Positions 37,260 through 46,489 of a stretch of 64,000 nucleotides of DNA are shown piece after piece. Source of the stretch: Homoserinimonas aerilata (GTDB lineage Bacteria > Actinomycetota > Actinomycetes > Actinomycetales > Microbacteriaceae); the NCBI RefSeq assembly GCF_006716125.1, contig NZ_VFOM01000001.1:806001-870000 (forward strand). Reading direction: 5' to 3'. A program made the position numbers and the translations under genes. The notes under the pieces are model-generated. The model was given only the letters and a program-made list of their open reading frames with translations, did no database searches and had not been told where the DNA came from. Every line of letters starts with the position of its first letter. Positions within the stretch are counted from its first letter, which is position 1.

Positions 37260-37570
37260 CGGGTTGACTCCTGCGGGTGGTGGTCGTCTTCGGGGGAGAC
37301 GAGCACAATTCGGGTTGTGGTGTCTCGATGATAGCCCCCACTCTGGGGGGTAACACAATAACCTTCGGGGTACATTTGCCCCGCACATGGGGGACTCTCG
37401 TTCGGGGGTGGAACCACCCCTCCGCCCAGCCCGCCCCTCAGGTACGCCAATCGCTCGCTCTCGCGAGTCAGGAAGAACTGATCGGCGTACTCGACGCGCC
37501 GTCGGCACCGCGCGACGAGGCATCTGTGCCGGCGGTAGCCGCGATTCGGCACAGAGAAGAAGGTAAGCGG
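37260..37570. other. Intergenic region with dyad promoter
   Basis: This stretch between the DUF2510 gene and tRNA-Gly has no convincing gene. On the minus strand a TTGTGT/TATCAT pair separated by 19 bases encloses the dyad CCCCCA-GAG-TGGGGG (about 37337-37351). The rest, including the run of short ORFs, shows nothing I can identify. Confidence 0.4.
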
Positions 37571-37641
37571 AGGGGCAGACGGGAATCGAACCCGCGTAAT
37601 CAGTTTGGAAGACTGAGGCTCTACCATTGAGCTACTGCCCC
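37571..37641 (-). tRNA. tRNA-Gly (TCC)
   Basis: A 71-nt cloverleaf: acceptor GGGGCAG pairs with CTGCCCC, D-arm GCTCAATGGTAGAGC, anticodon stem around CTTCCAA giving TCC, and T-arm CGGGTTCGATTCCCG. The discriminator base is T and CCA is not encoded. Confidence 0.95.
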
Positions 37642-37756
37642 GCGAACTCTCGGCCATGGGCCGTGAGTGCTGTGAAAGTCTAGTGCATTCTCGATGTGGT
37701 TCCGGATGCTGCGCGTGCGGCGATTCGAGTCGGCTAGACTTGTCAAGGCCATTTTA

Positions 37757-37821
37757 TGGGGCGGCGTAGCCAAGCAGCATATGCGGAGGCGGCGCAGTCA
37801 GGTTTGGGCCGCAGTTCTTCC
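37757..37821 (+). other. tRNA-like decayed segment
   Basis: The sequence immediately before tRNA-Pro begins GGGGCGGCGTAGCC and later contains GGTTTGGGCC, resembling the acceptor/D-arm start and the anticodon arm of the tRNA-Pro that follows. No matching 3' acceptor strand or T-arm is present, so no functional tRNA can fold. A decayed duplicate is one reading; chance is another. Confidence 0.25.
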
Positions 37822-37895
37822 CGGGGCGTAGCTCAGCTTGGTAGAGCGCTCGGTTTGGGACCGAGAGGTCGCAGGTTCAAATCCTGTCGCCCCGA
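37822..37895 (+). tRNA. tRNA-Pro (TGG)
   Basis: A 74-nt cloverleaf: acceptor CGGGGCG pairs with CGCCCCG, D-arm GCTCAGCTTGGTAGAGC, anticodon loop TTTGGGA giving TGG, T-arm CAGGTTCAAATCCTG and discriminator A. It lies upstream of tig in the same direction. Confidence 0.96.
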
Positions 37896-37971
37896 CATCA
37901 GCCCAGAAGCATAAGCATCAATGTTCATCAGACAATCCAGTACCACCACGAAGTAACAGGAGATACAGCAC

Positions 37972-39369
37972 GTGAAGACCACGGTCGAGAAGCTGAACCC
38001 CACTCGCGTCAAGCTCGTCATCTCGGTTGGCCCCGAGGAACTCCGTCCGAGCATCGACCATGCCTACAAGCACATCGCGGAGCAGGTGAACATCCCCGGC
38101 TTCCGTCGTGGCAAGGTTCCGCCGGCCATCATCGACCAGCGGGTCGGCCGCGGAGAGGTGCTGCAGCACGCTGTCAACGAGGGTCTCGACGGTTTCTACC
38201 GCAAGGCCGCGGACGAGAACAACGTTCGCCCGCTGGGCCGCCCCGAGGCTGACGTCACGGGCCTGCCCGACGTGAAGGACTTCAGTGGCGACCTCGAGAT
38301 CACCATCGAGGTCGATGTGCGCCCCGAGTTCACGCTGCCGAAGCTCGACGGGCTCAAGCTGACGGTCGACGCGGTCGACGTCAGCGACGATGAGGTCGAG
38401 GCTGAGCTGCAGAACCTGCTCACGCGCTTCGGCACGCTTGTCACCGTCGACCGCCCCGCCAAGACGGGCGACTTCGCCCAGATCGATCTGGTCGCCACCA
38501 TCGGTGACGCCGAGGTCGACACGGCGAAGGGCATCTCCTACGAGATCGGCTCGGGCGAGCTCATCGAGGGCATCGACGAGGCGCTCGACTCGCTCACCGC
38601 CGGTGAGACCACCACGTTCGAGGCCCCGCTGCTCGGCGGCGACAACGCCGGTGAGAACGCGCTCATCACGGTCACTCTGAACGCTGTCAAGGAGCGCGAG
38701 CTTCCTGCTGCCGACGACGACTTCGCCCAGATCGCCAGCCAGTTCGACACCATCGACGAGCTCAAGGCCGACCTGCGCGAGCAGCTCGGCAAGTCGAAGG
38801 TCTTCGGCCAGGGCACGCAGGCGCGTGACCAGGTCGTCGAGAAGCTGCTCGAGTCGGTCGAGATCCCCGTTCCGGAGAAGCTCGTCGAGGCTGAGGTTCA
38901 CCGCCACCTGGAGAACGAGAACCGCCTCGAGGATGACGAGCACCGTGCAGAGGTGACGGAGTCCAGCGAGAAGACCTTCCGCACCCAGATCCTGCTCGAC
39001 TCCGTTGTGGAGGCCGAGAGCGTCAAGGTCAGCCAGAACGAGCTCACCCAGTACCTCATCCAGGGTGCGGCCCAGTACAACATGGAGCCCGGCGAGTTCA
39101 TCCAGGTTCTCGACCAGAACGGCCAGATCCCCGGCATGATCGGCGAGGTCGCGCGCGGCAAGGCCCTCGCGGTCGTCCTGTCGAAGGCCAAGGTCACCGA
39201 CAGCAACGGCAAGGCCGTCGACCTGAGCGAGTTCACCGCAGTAAACGACGAGGATGACAGCCCTGAGGCCGTCTTCACCGAGCCCAGCGGTCACGACCAC
39301 GGCGGCGCAGGCAAGGACAGCCACGGCCGCGCGCCTGGCCACGAGCACTACGGTCACGACCACAAGTAG
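37972..39369 (+). CDS. tig: Trigger factor
   Basis: The ribosome-bound chaperone, 465 residues. The N-terminal ribosome-docking loop GFRRGKVPP (about residues 43-51), the central FKBP-like PPIase domain (about 150-245, [15 protein letters not shown]) and the helical C-terminal substrate cradle are all present. The last 30 residues form a His/Gly-rich tail with alternating HDH and HEH, which may bind metal ions. GTG 37972 has AGGAG nine bases upstream. It heads the tig-clp region, but the terminator at 39386 separates it from downstream genes. Confidence 0.97.
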   Translation: MKTTVEKLNPTRVKLVISVGPEELRPSIDHAYKHIAEQVNIPGFRRGKVPPAIIDQRVGRGEVLQHAVNEGLDGFYRKAADENNVRPLGRPEADVTGLPDVKDFSGDLEITIEVDVRPEFTLPKLDGLKLTVDAVDVSDDEVEAELQNLLTRFGTLVTVDRPAKTGDFAQIDLVATIGDAEVDTAKGISYEIGSGELIEGIDEALDSLTAGETTTFEAPLLGGDNAGENALITVTLNAVKERELPAADDDFAQIASQFDTIDELKADLREQLGKSKVFGQGTQARDQVVEKLLESVEIPVPEKLVEAEVHRHLENENRLEDDEHRAEVTESSEKTFRTQILLDSVVEAESVKVSQNELTQYLIQGAAQYNMEPGEFIQVLDQNGQIPGMIGEVARGKALAVVLSKAKVTDSNGKAVDLSEFTAVNDEDDSPEAVFTEPSGHDHGGAGKDSHGRAPGHEHYGHDHK

Positions 39370-39385
39370 TCCATGACCTGATATC

Positions 39386-39424
39386 AGCGAAGGCCCGCGC
39401 GTCACAGACGCGCGGGCCTTCGCT
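39386..39424 (+). terminator. Hairpin terminator after tig
   Basis: An 18-base perfect stem with a three-base loop (ACA) starts 17 bases after the tig stop; arms run 39386-39403 and 39407-39424. The tract that follows is TGTATATTTC, with only a weak T-run. Confidence 0.85.
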
Positions 39425-39444
39425 GTATATTTCACTGTATACAG
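39423..39444. promoter_or_regulatory. Candidate GntR operator
   Basis: The ten-base palindrome CTGTATACAG (39435-39444) is preceded by a half-site CTGTATA (39423-39429). TGTATACA cores are typical of FadR-subfamily GntR sites; it lies 43 bases before the gntR start, suggesting autoregulation. Confidence 0.55.
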
Positions 39445-39487
39445 CTGCTCGCATCCCGCGGCGGGCGCCGGAGCCGAGGGAGCGCCA

Positions 39488-40153
39488 GTGGAGGCAACCA
39501 CACACGCCGCCATGTCGGCCGTCTCGTCGAGTGTCGCAGCCGACAGCGTGCATGAGCGCATCCGAGACTCCATCCTCAGCGGCGAACTCCGCCCGAATGC
39601 CCGCCTCGTCGAGGGTGACCTCGCCGCCTGGCTGGGCGTGAGCCGCACCCCGGTGCGCGAGGCGCTTCTCCGCCTCACCCAGGAGGGTCTCGTGGCCCGC
39701 TCGCGCGGCTGGATCGTGCGCGAGCATCCGCCGGAGGAGTTCCTGCGCATCCTTGAAGCGCGCGCCGCGACCGAGGGCGGGGCGGCGGCTCTCGCGGCCC
39801 GCAACATCACCGAAGCGGAACTCGCAGAGCTACGCGAACTGCTCGACGGCATGGAGCATCCGGATGCGTCACGCACGCAGGTCAATGAACTGAACAAGCG
39901 ATTCCACCAGTTGGTGACGGAGGCGAGCCGCAACTACCTGCTCGTGCAGTTCGCCCAGCGAACCCGCATCAGTTACTGGAACTTCACCCTCTCGAGCCTG
40001 TACACGCCGGAGGACACGGCCACGGTGAATGCGCAGCATCGCGAGATCGTCGAACGTCTTGCCGCGGGCGACGCGGAGGGCAGCGAGCGCGCCGTCAGAG
40101 CGCACATCGAACGCACCCGCGCGGTGCTGGGTGCGGCTCTCGGCCTTTCGTAA
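39488..40153 (+). CDS. GntR family regulator (FadR/FCD subfamily)
   Basis: A regulator of 221 residues. The winged-helix part (DSVHERIRDSILSGELRPNARLVEGDLAAWLGVSRTPVREALLRL, about 20-65) is canonical; the helical C-terminal domain with LNKRFHQLV and HREIVERL is FCD type, which senses small carboxylic acids. GTG 39488 has GGGAG five bases upstream. It is 51 bases before the PLP lyase gene, its likely target, and has its own palindromic operator. Confidence 0.9.
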   Translation: MEATTHAAMSAVSSSVAADSVHERIRDSILSGELRPNARLVEGDLAAWLGVSRTPVREALLRLTQEGLVARSRGWIVREHPPEEFLRILEARAATEGGAAALAARNITEAELAELRELLDGMEHPDASRTQVNELNKRFHQLVTEASRNYLLVQFAQRTRISYWNFTLSSLYTPEDTATVNAQHREIVERLAAGDAEGSERAVRAHIERTRAVLGAALGLS

Positions 40154-40204
40154 CGCACGTAACACGCTTCGCGTGCGCGGCCGGGCGGGGAGCATGATGG
40201 GGGA

Positions 40205-41404
40205 ATGAGCACACGCCCCGACAAGCATCACCCGACGACGCTGCGGCCCTTCAGCCAGGCGGTCCATGCCGGCAATCAGGTCGACCCGGGCAGCAGGGCG
40301 GTGCGCACACCACTCATCCTCGCCAACTCCTACGAGCTGCCCGAGGACCCCAGTTCGATCAGCTGGTCGTCGTCGGAGCACACCCTGTACACGCGCAATG
40401 GGGGAGCGAACCAGAAGCTGCTGCAGCAGAAGCTGGCGCTGCTCGACGGTGGCGAGGACTCGGTTGTGCTCTCGAGCGGCGTCGCCGCGCTGCACGCCGT
40501 GTTCTTCACCCTTCTGAAGAGCGGTGACCACGTCGTCATCGCCGATCAGACCTACGAGGCGAGCTTCAGGCTGTTCACCGAACTGCTGCCTGAGAAGTAC
40601 GGCATCGAGGCGACATTCGTCGACACCTCAGACCTTGATGCGGTGCGCGCCGCCATCCGCCCCACCACGGTTCTGCTGCACACCGAGACGATCGCGAACC
40701 CGACCACGAGGCTGGCCGACATCGCCGCCCTCGCCGAGATCGCCCACTCGGCGGGCGTGCTGCTGAGCGTCGACTCGACGTTCACGCCGCCGCCGCTGTC
40801 TCGGCCGTTGCTCGACGGGGCCGACCTGGTCATCCATTCGCTCACCAAGTACATCAACGGCCACGGCGATGCGATGGGTGGCTCGGTGATCGGGTCGGCT
40901 GAACTCATCGGCCGCATCAAGGCCGATGCGATGGTCGACGTGGGCGGCGTCATCAGCCCCTTCAACGCCTGGCTGATCACGCGCGGTTCTGTGACGCTGC
41001 CGCTGCGCCTGCGCCAGCATGTCGCCTCGGCGCAGCGGGTGGCCGAGTTCCTCGACGCCGAGCCGCGCATCGCGTACGTCTTCTATCCGGGTCTGCCGTC
41101 GCATCCGCAGTATGAGCTGGCCACGCGCATCCTTCCGCACGGTGCCGGCGCCATGATCGCCTTCGCCGTCGATGGCGACCCGGATGCCCAGAATCGCTTC
41201 GTCTCGAATCTGCGCGTCGTCACCTCTGCCGTGTCGCTGGGCCATGACGAGTCGCTCATCGTGCACGTGGGCACCTCGGGCCCGCGGGTCGCCCACTATC
41301 CGGAGCAGTTCAAACGCTACGGGCATCTGCGCTTCTCGGTGGGGCTGGAGGACGCCGACGACATCATCGACGACCTGCGGGCGGCACTCGACGCTACGTT
41401 CTGA
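40205..41404 (+). CDS. Cys/Met-metabolism PLP-dependent lyase
   Basis: A fold-type I PLP enzyme of 399 residues related to cystathionine gamma-synthase/lyase and methionine gamma-lyase. SSGVAALHAVFF forms the phosphate-binding region, and SLTKYINGHGDAMGG contains the Schiff-base Lys. YTRNGGANQKLLQQKLALLDGG matches the usual YxRxxNPT region but lacks the NPT triplet there. It probably acts on sulphur amino acids; the exact reaction is not resolvable. CATGAT lies six bases before ATG 40205, suggesting leaderless expression; the GntR gene upstream is the likely regulator. Confidence 0.82.
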   Translation: MSTRPDKHHPTTLRPFSQAVHAGNQVDPGSRAVRTPLILANSYELPEDPSSISWSSSEHTLYTRNGGANQKLLQQKLALLDGGEDSVVLSSGVAALHAVFFTLLKSGDHVVIADQTYEASFRLFTELLPEKYGIEATFVDTSDLDAVRAAIRPTTVLLHTETIANPTTRLADIAALAEIAHSAGVLLSVDSTFTPPPLSRPLLDGADLVIHSLTKYINGHGDAMGGSVIGSAELIGRIKADAMVDVGGVISPFNAWLITRGSVTLPLRLRQHVASAQRVAEFLDAEPRIAYVFYPGLPSHPQYELATRILPHGAGAMIAFAVDGDPDAQNRFVSNLRVVTSAVSLGHDESLIVHVGTSGPRVAHYPEQFKRYGHLRFSVGLEDADDIIDDLRAALDATF

Positions 41405-41436
41405 GCGGGTCGGGGGCCCGAAGGCGGCGACGCGTA

Positions 41437-41453
41437 CTTTGCCTACAGCGAAC
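41437..41453. promoter_or_regulatory. Candidate ClgR box for clpP1P2
   Basis: CTTTGC-CTACA-GCGAAC matches the ClgR consensus GTTCGC-N5-GCGAAC at ten of twelve arm positions; the right arm is perfect. It lies about 25 bases upstream of a TATAGATT -10-like sequence (41479-41486) and 68 bases before clpP1. ClgR activates clpP1P2 in other actinobacteria. Confidence 0.6.
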
Positions 41454-41520
41454 GGGCCGGATTGCCCGCGTTGGCTCCTATAGATTCGACATACGCGATA
41501 ACTGAAACGGAGCGTAGGCA

Positions 41521-42132
41521 ATGGCCCAACCGGCATTGGTCAGCAGTGTTTTCGACCAACTCCTCAAGGATCGCATCATCTGGCTCGGCTCAGAGGTGCG
41601 TGACGACAACGCGAACGAGATCTGCGCGAAGATCCTCCTCCTCGCCGCAGAGGACCCGAAGCGAGACATCTACCTGTACATCAACTCACCCGGTGGTTCG
41701 ATCACCGCGGGCATGGCGATCTACGACACCATGAAGTTCGTCCCGAACGACATCGTGACGGTCGGCATCGGCCTCGCCGCTTCGATGGGGCAGTTCCTGC
41801 TCTCCTCCGGCAACAAGGGCAAGCGGTACATCACGCCGAACGCCCGCGTTCTGCTGCACCAGCCGTCCGGTGGCTTCGGCGGAACATCCGCCGACATCCA
41901 GACGCAGGCGAAGGTCATCCTCGACATGAAGAAGCGGATGGCTGAGCTCACGGCGGAGCAGACCGGCAAGTCGGTCGAGCAGATCCTCCTCGATGGTGAC
42001 CGTGACAACTGGTTCACCGCTCAGGAGGCCCTCGAGTACGGCTTCGTCGACCACCTGCGCGAGTTCGCGTCGGATGTCGCGGGCGGCGGCGGCACGGATG
42101 TTGCGGCCTCCGAGGCCGAGGCGAAGAACTAG
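41521..42132 (+). CDS. clpP1: ATP-dependent Clp protease subunit ClpP1
   Basis: A ClpP serine peptidase of 203 residues. The catalytic triad is intact: Ser88 in GLAASMG, His113 in LHQPSGG and Asp162 in DRDNWF. Actinobacteria assemble mixed rings of ClpP1 and ClpP2, capped by ClpX or ClpC. There is no visible propeptide, though the N-terminal MAQPALVS may be trimmed. Controlled probably by the ClgR box upstream; clpP2 follows after 17 bases. Confidence 0.97.
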   Translation: MAQPALVSSVFDQLLKDRIIWLGSEVRDDNANEICAKILLLAAEDPKRDIYLYINSPGGSITAGMAIYDTMKFVPNDIVTVGIGLAASMGQFLLSSGNKGKRYITPNARVLLHQPSGGFGGTSADIQTQAKVILDMKKRMAELTAEQTGKSVEQILLDGDRDNWFTAQEALEYGFVDHLREFASDVAGGGGTDVAASEAEAKN

Positions 42133-42149
42133 GAAGCGGGAAGCAAGAC

Positions 42150-42818
42150 ATGGAATTCACGGACCCCACACTGTTCTCCGGCACGGCAGGGCGCATGCCC
42201 GAGTCCCGTTACATCCTTCCGACCTTCGAGGAGCGCACGGCCTACGGCTACAAGCGCCAGGACCCGTACGCGAAGCTCTTCGAGGATCGCATCATCTTCC
42301 TCGGCGTGCAGATCGACGACGCCTCGGCCGATGACGTCATGGCGCAGCTGCTCGTTCTCGAGAGCCAGGACCCTGACCGCGACATCGTCATGTACATCAA
42401 CTCACCCGGTGGCTCGTTCACCGCGATGACGGCGATCTACGACACGATGCAGTACATCCGGCCCGAGATCCAGACGGTTGTGCTCGGCCAGGCGGCATCC
42501 GCCGCTGCGGTCATCCTGGCCGCGGGAACGCCGGGCAAGCGTCTGGCGCTGCCGAACGCGCGCATCCTCATCCACCAGCCGTCGGCGGGGGATTCGGGCC
42601 GCGGGCAGGCGTCGGACATCGAGATCCAGGCGCGCGAGATCCTGCGCATGCGCGAGTGGCTCGAGGAGACGCTGTCGCGTCACTCGAACCGCACCGTCGA
42701 GCAGGTGAACAAGGACATCGATCGCGACAACATCCTCAGCGGCCAGGAGGCCCTCGAGTATGGTCTGATCGACCAGGTTCTGACCTCGCGCAAGGGTCTG
42801 CCGCAGATCACCAAGTAG
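42150..42818 (+). CDS. clpP2: ATP-dependent Clp protease subunit ClpP2
   Basis: The second ClpP subunit, 222 residues. The triad is Ser117 in GQAASAAA, His142 in IHQPSAG and Asp193 in DRDNIL. About 28 N-terminal residues before the fold may be processed. It forms the mixed ClpP1P2 barrel with the preceding gene product. A strong hairpin terminator at 42828 ends the two-gene transcript before the copper cluster. Confidence 0.97.
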   Translation: MEFTDPTLFSGTAGRMPESRYILPTFEERTAYGYKRQDPYAKLFEDRIIFLGVQIDDASADDVMAQLLVLESQDPDRDIVMYINSPGGSFTAMTAIYDTMQYIRPEIQTVVLGQAASAAAVILAAGTPGKRLALPNARILIHQPSAGDSGRGQASDIEIQAREILRMREWLEETLSRHSNRTVEQVNKDIDRDNILSGQEALEYGLIDQVLTSRKGLPQITK

Positions 42819-42827
42819 TTGACCAAC

Positions 42828-42865
42828 GAAGAGGGCCCCGTCACAGATGTGACGGGGCCTTCTTC
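42828..42865. terminator. Bidirectional terminator between clpP2 and copC
   Basis: A 17-base stem with one G-T wobble and a four-base loop (AGAT) lies between the convergent clpP2 and copC genes. Its outer ends GAAGA/TCTTC supply T-rich tails on both strands, so it can serve both genes. Confidence 0.9.
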
Positions 42866-42876
42866 ATGCGTTCTGC

Positions 42877-43530
42877 CTACTTCTTTCTGCGGGTGAGCAG
42901 CAGTGTTGCGCCTGCCGCGACGACGATTGCTCCTGCGGCTCCGAGGATCCACAGCAGCTCGCCCGAGCCGGCATCGCTTTCAGTGCCGGCGTCGGATGCG
43001 GTGGGCTCTGCACTCTCAGACGGGGCCGTCTCGTCGGCGGGGGCTTCACCTGCGCCCTCGTCCGGAGCATCCGAGGCCGTCTGCTGCCCGCAGACCGGCG
43101 CAGACGCGGAGCCGACGGATGCCTCGAAGCCGGCGGTCGGCTGCCATTCGAATGCGATCGTGCCGCTGATGGTGTGGCTGTCGGCCGATACCGCCTGCCA
43201 GTCGACCGTGTACGCGCCGGCCTCGCCGAGGGCGGCGTCGAGCACGAGCGAGGCCCCGTCGATCGCGACGCATCCGTCGCCGTAGAACAGGCCGTTCGAG
43301 TCGGTGACCTCCATCGTGTACGCCCCGTAGGAGAGCAGCACATCACTCGTGGTCACCTCGAAGCGCTCCGGCAGCTCGGTGAGCACGTCGCCGTCGGTGG
43401 GCGTCGTGGAGATCACCGAGTTGTGCGCCTGCGCCGGCTGGGCGACGCCGATGACGGCGCCCACGGTGACGAGCGCGAGCGCGGCGAGTACTGCGCCGAG
43501 CTTGCGGGATGTTGCGGATGTTGTTCCCAT
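42877..43530 (-). CDS. copC: CopC domain copper-binding protein, membrane anchored
   Basis: A 217-residue secreted protein. A signal peptide (about 1-35, cleaved after AQPAQA) leaves a mature N-terminal His (HNSVIST), the first ligand of a CopC Cu(II) site; the second comes from ADSHTISGTIAF. A Glu/Ala/Ser-rich linker leads to one C-terminal membrane helix and a RRKK tail. It probably holds periplasmic copper. It starts three bases after the ycnI stop; AGGAGG lies in the end of that gene. Third gene of the cluster. Confidence 0.88.
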   Translation of the reverse strand: MGTTSATSRKLGAVLAALALVTVGAVIGVAQPAQAHNSVISTTPTDGDVLTELPERFEVTTSDVLLSYGAYTMEVTDSNGLFYGDGCVAIDGASLVLDAALGEAGAYTVDWQAVSADSHTISGTIAFEWQPTAGFEASVGSASAPVCGQQTASDAPDEGAGEAPADETAPSESAEPTASDAGTESDAGSGELLWILGAAGAIVVAAGATLLLTRRKK

Positions 43531-43532
43531 GA

Positions 43533-44246
43533 TTACTTGCCTGCCTCCTGGGTTTCTGTCTTCTGGCTCTCTGCCTGCGGGCTCTCTGCCTTCGGGGTCG
43601 CGGGGCGGCGCACCGCCCTCAGGCCGAGCACGAGGCCGATTGCGCCGAGCACGAGCCCGCCGATGCCGAAACTGCGGGCGAGCAGATCGGGTTGGGTGAC
43701 CTCGTCGGCAGCGTCTGCATGCGCAGTGTCATCTTCGGATGCCTCCGCGCCACCGTGCCCGTGGGCGTCGCCGGTCGATTCGCTCAGTGTGAGCACGGGA
43801 GCCGGGTGCGCGGGCTCTTCTGCGCCGTCCTCTGCGATCTCCGACCAGTCGGTCTGGCCGATTTCGCATTCCTGCAGCACGGGGAAGGCGAGCGTGTCGC
43901 CGGCCTCGCCCTCGGGCAGCAGTACCGAGAGCGCGAAGGTGTCGCGCTGGTGGTCGATCAGCGGTGTGATCGCCGTGTAGGTGATGGTGCCGTCGCCGTC
44001 GCTGATGGTCCAGCCGGGGTTGACGGTGGGGGTGACCGATTCGATCGAGTCTGGGATGGAGAAGGTGAGGGCCGTCGTCGACGAGCCCTCGCATCCGTGG
44101 CCCACCGCAAAGGTGAGCACCTGGTACGAGCCCGCTGCGGTGCCGCTGGGCGTCACTGTGACGTGGGCGTTTGCGGCGAACGGGGCTGCTGCGACGAGCA
44201 GGATGCCTCCGCCGACGGCGATGGCTGACTTGGTTGCGATTCTCAT
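43533..44246 (-). CDS. YcnI-like (DUF1775) copper protein
   Basis: A 237-residue exported protein. After a signal peptide ending AANA the mature chain starts with HVTVTPSG, the N-terminal His used in the YcnI copper brace; NPGWTISDGDGTITY and FPVLQECEIGQTDW are family blocks. A His-rich patch (GDAHGHGG) and a C-terminal membrane helix with a polar tail follow. YcnI proteins bind Cu(II) and often lie with CopC/CopD. AAGGAC precedes ATG 44246. It is the middle gene of the copper cluster. Confidence 0.88.
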   Translation of the reverse strand: MRIATKSAIAVGGGILLVAAAPFAANAHVTVTPSGTAAGSYQVLTFAVGHGCEGSSTTALTFSIPDSIESVTPTVNPGWTISDGDGTITYTAITPLIDHQRDTFALSVLLPEGEAGDTLAFPVLQECEIGQTDWSEIAEDGAEEPAHPAPVLTLSESTGDAHGHGGAEASEDDTAHADAADEVTQPDLLARSFGIGGLVLGAIGLVLGLRAVRRPATPKAESPQAESQKTETQEAGK

Positions 44247-44356
44247 GATGTCCTTGTGTCTGGGGTGCCCTGCGCCGCAGAGGGGTGCCGGGGCACGGAT
44301 GACCGCGATCGCGGTCGGATGGGTGGGGTCGCTTGCGCGGCGCCGGATGTTCCGGC

Positions 44357-44983
44357 TCAGCCGCGCGGGAGGGCGAGCGGCGGGCCGCGATGGCGGAGCA
44401 GGCCGATGAGTGGCGCGAGCGCGGGGGGCGGCGCGGCCTGGGCGAGCACGGGCATCGTGCGGGGCCGGGAGAGCGGCAGCAGCGCTGTGGTCCAGAGTTC
44501 GGATGCGCGCCACAGCGGCGCGATGGCGATGGCCGCGCGACGGCAGATGGAGCGGGCCACGTGCTCGCCGTACAGAATGACGAGCACGGTCGCGGCTGCG
44601 GCAAGCGTGTGGGCTGCGATCATTCCCCAGTCGACGATCGCGGGCGTCACACTCCCGGGCAGCGGGGCGGATGCGATGAGCACGACACCGTGGTGGTGGC
44701 CGATGACCGCGGCGCCGGTGCCGGCTCCCTGTTCCTGCCCGAGAACGGCGAAGACACCGTGGTAGAGCAGCTGGCTCAGGCCGACCGCGAGTATGAGGCG
44801 CAGCCGCGAGAAGCGGCGCCCGGCAAGCCAGGTGCACAGCAGCCCGGAGAACGCGAGCACGAGCAGCATGGAGAAGACCGGCGGATGCCCGCCCCCGGCC
44901 GCGACATGCGAGAAGGCAGCCGCATAGGTGGCGAAGAGTGCCGCAGACCAGCCCCGTGCGAGGCGCGCCCAGCGGCTGCTCAT
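44357..44983 (-). CDS. Membrane protein of the copper cluster
   Basis: A polytopic protein of 208 residues with about five hydrophobic helices and His-containing loops (FSHVAAGGGHPP, VIGHHHGV). I do not recognise the family, but proteins of this size occur beside ycnI and copC in actinobacteria, and the His clusters near membrane ends would suit metal handling. AGGAG lies seven bases before ATG 44983; the preceding GTG is an alternative. First gene of the minus-strand cluster, 110 bases upstream of ycnI. Confidence 0.75.
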   Translation of the reverse strand: MSSRWARLARGWSAALFATYAAAFSHVAAGGGHPPVFSMLLVLAFSGLLCTWLAGRRFSRLRLILAVGLSQLLYHGVFAVLGQEQGAGTGAAVIGHHHGVVLIASAPLPGSVTPAIVDWGMIAAHTLAAAATVLVILYGEHVARSICRRAAIAIAPLWRASELWTTALLPLSRPRTMPVLAQAAPPPALAPLIGLLRHRGPPLALPRG

Positions 44984-45172
44984 CACGGCGCTCCTGTCGG
45001 TCGGCGGGGGAGTGTTCGGGCTGACCCAGCCAGTCTACGCGTCGTAGAACTGCGGGCGGGCTGCGTGTCGGGATCCGCGCCACGCGATATCCGGTGTGTC
45101 ACGGTGCATCACAGTGTCGGTGTCACAGGTTAGGCTCGTTTGAAGTATCCCGTTGTAGCAAGGAGGCGACGC

Positions 45173-46450
<1,278 letters not shown>

Positions 46451-46489
46451 CCTCACCTCGTTCGGCGAACCGTCGAGAGGAGAGCGGCC

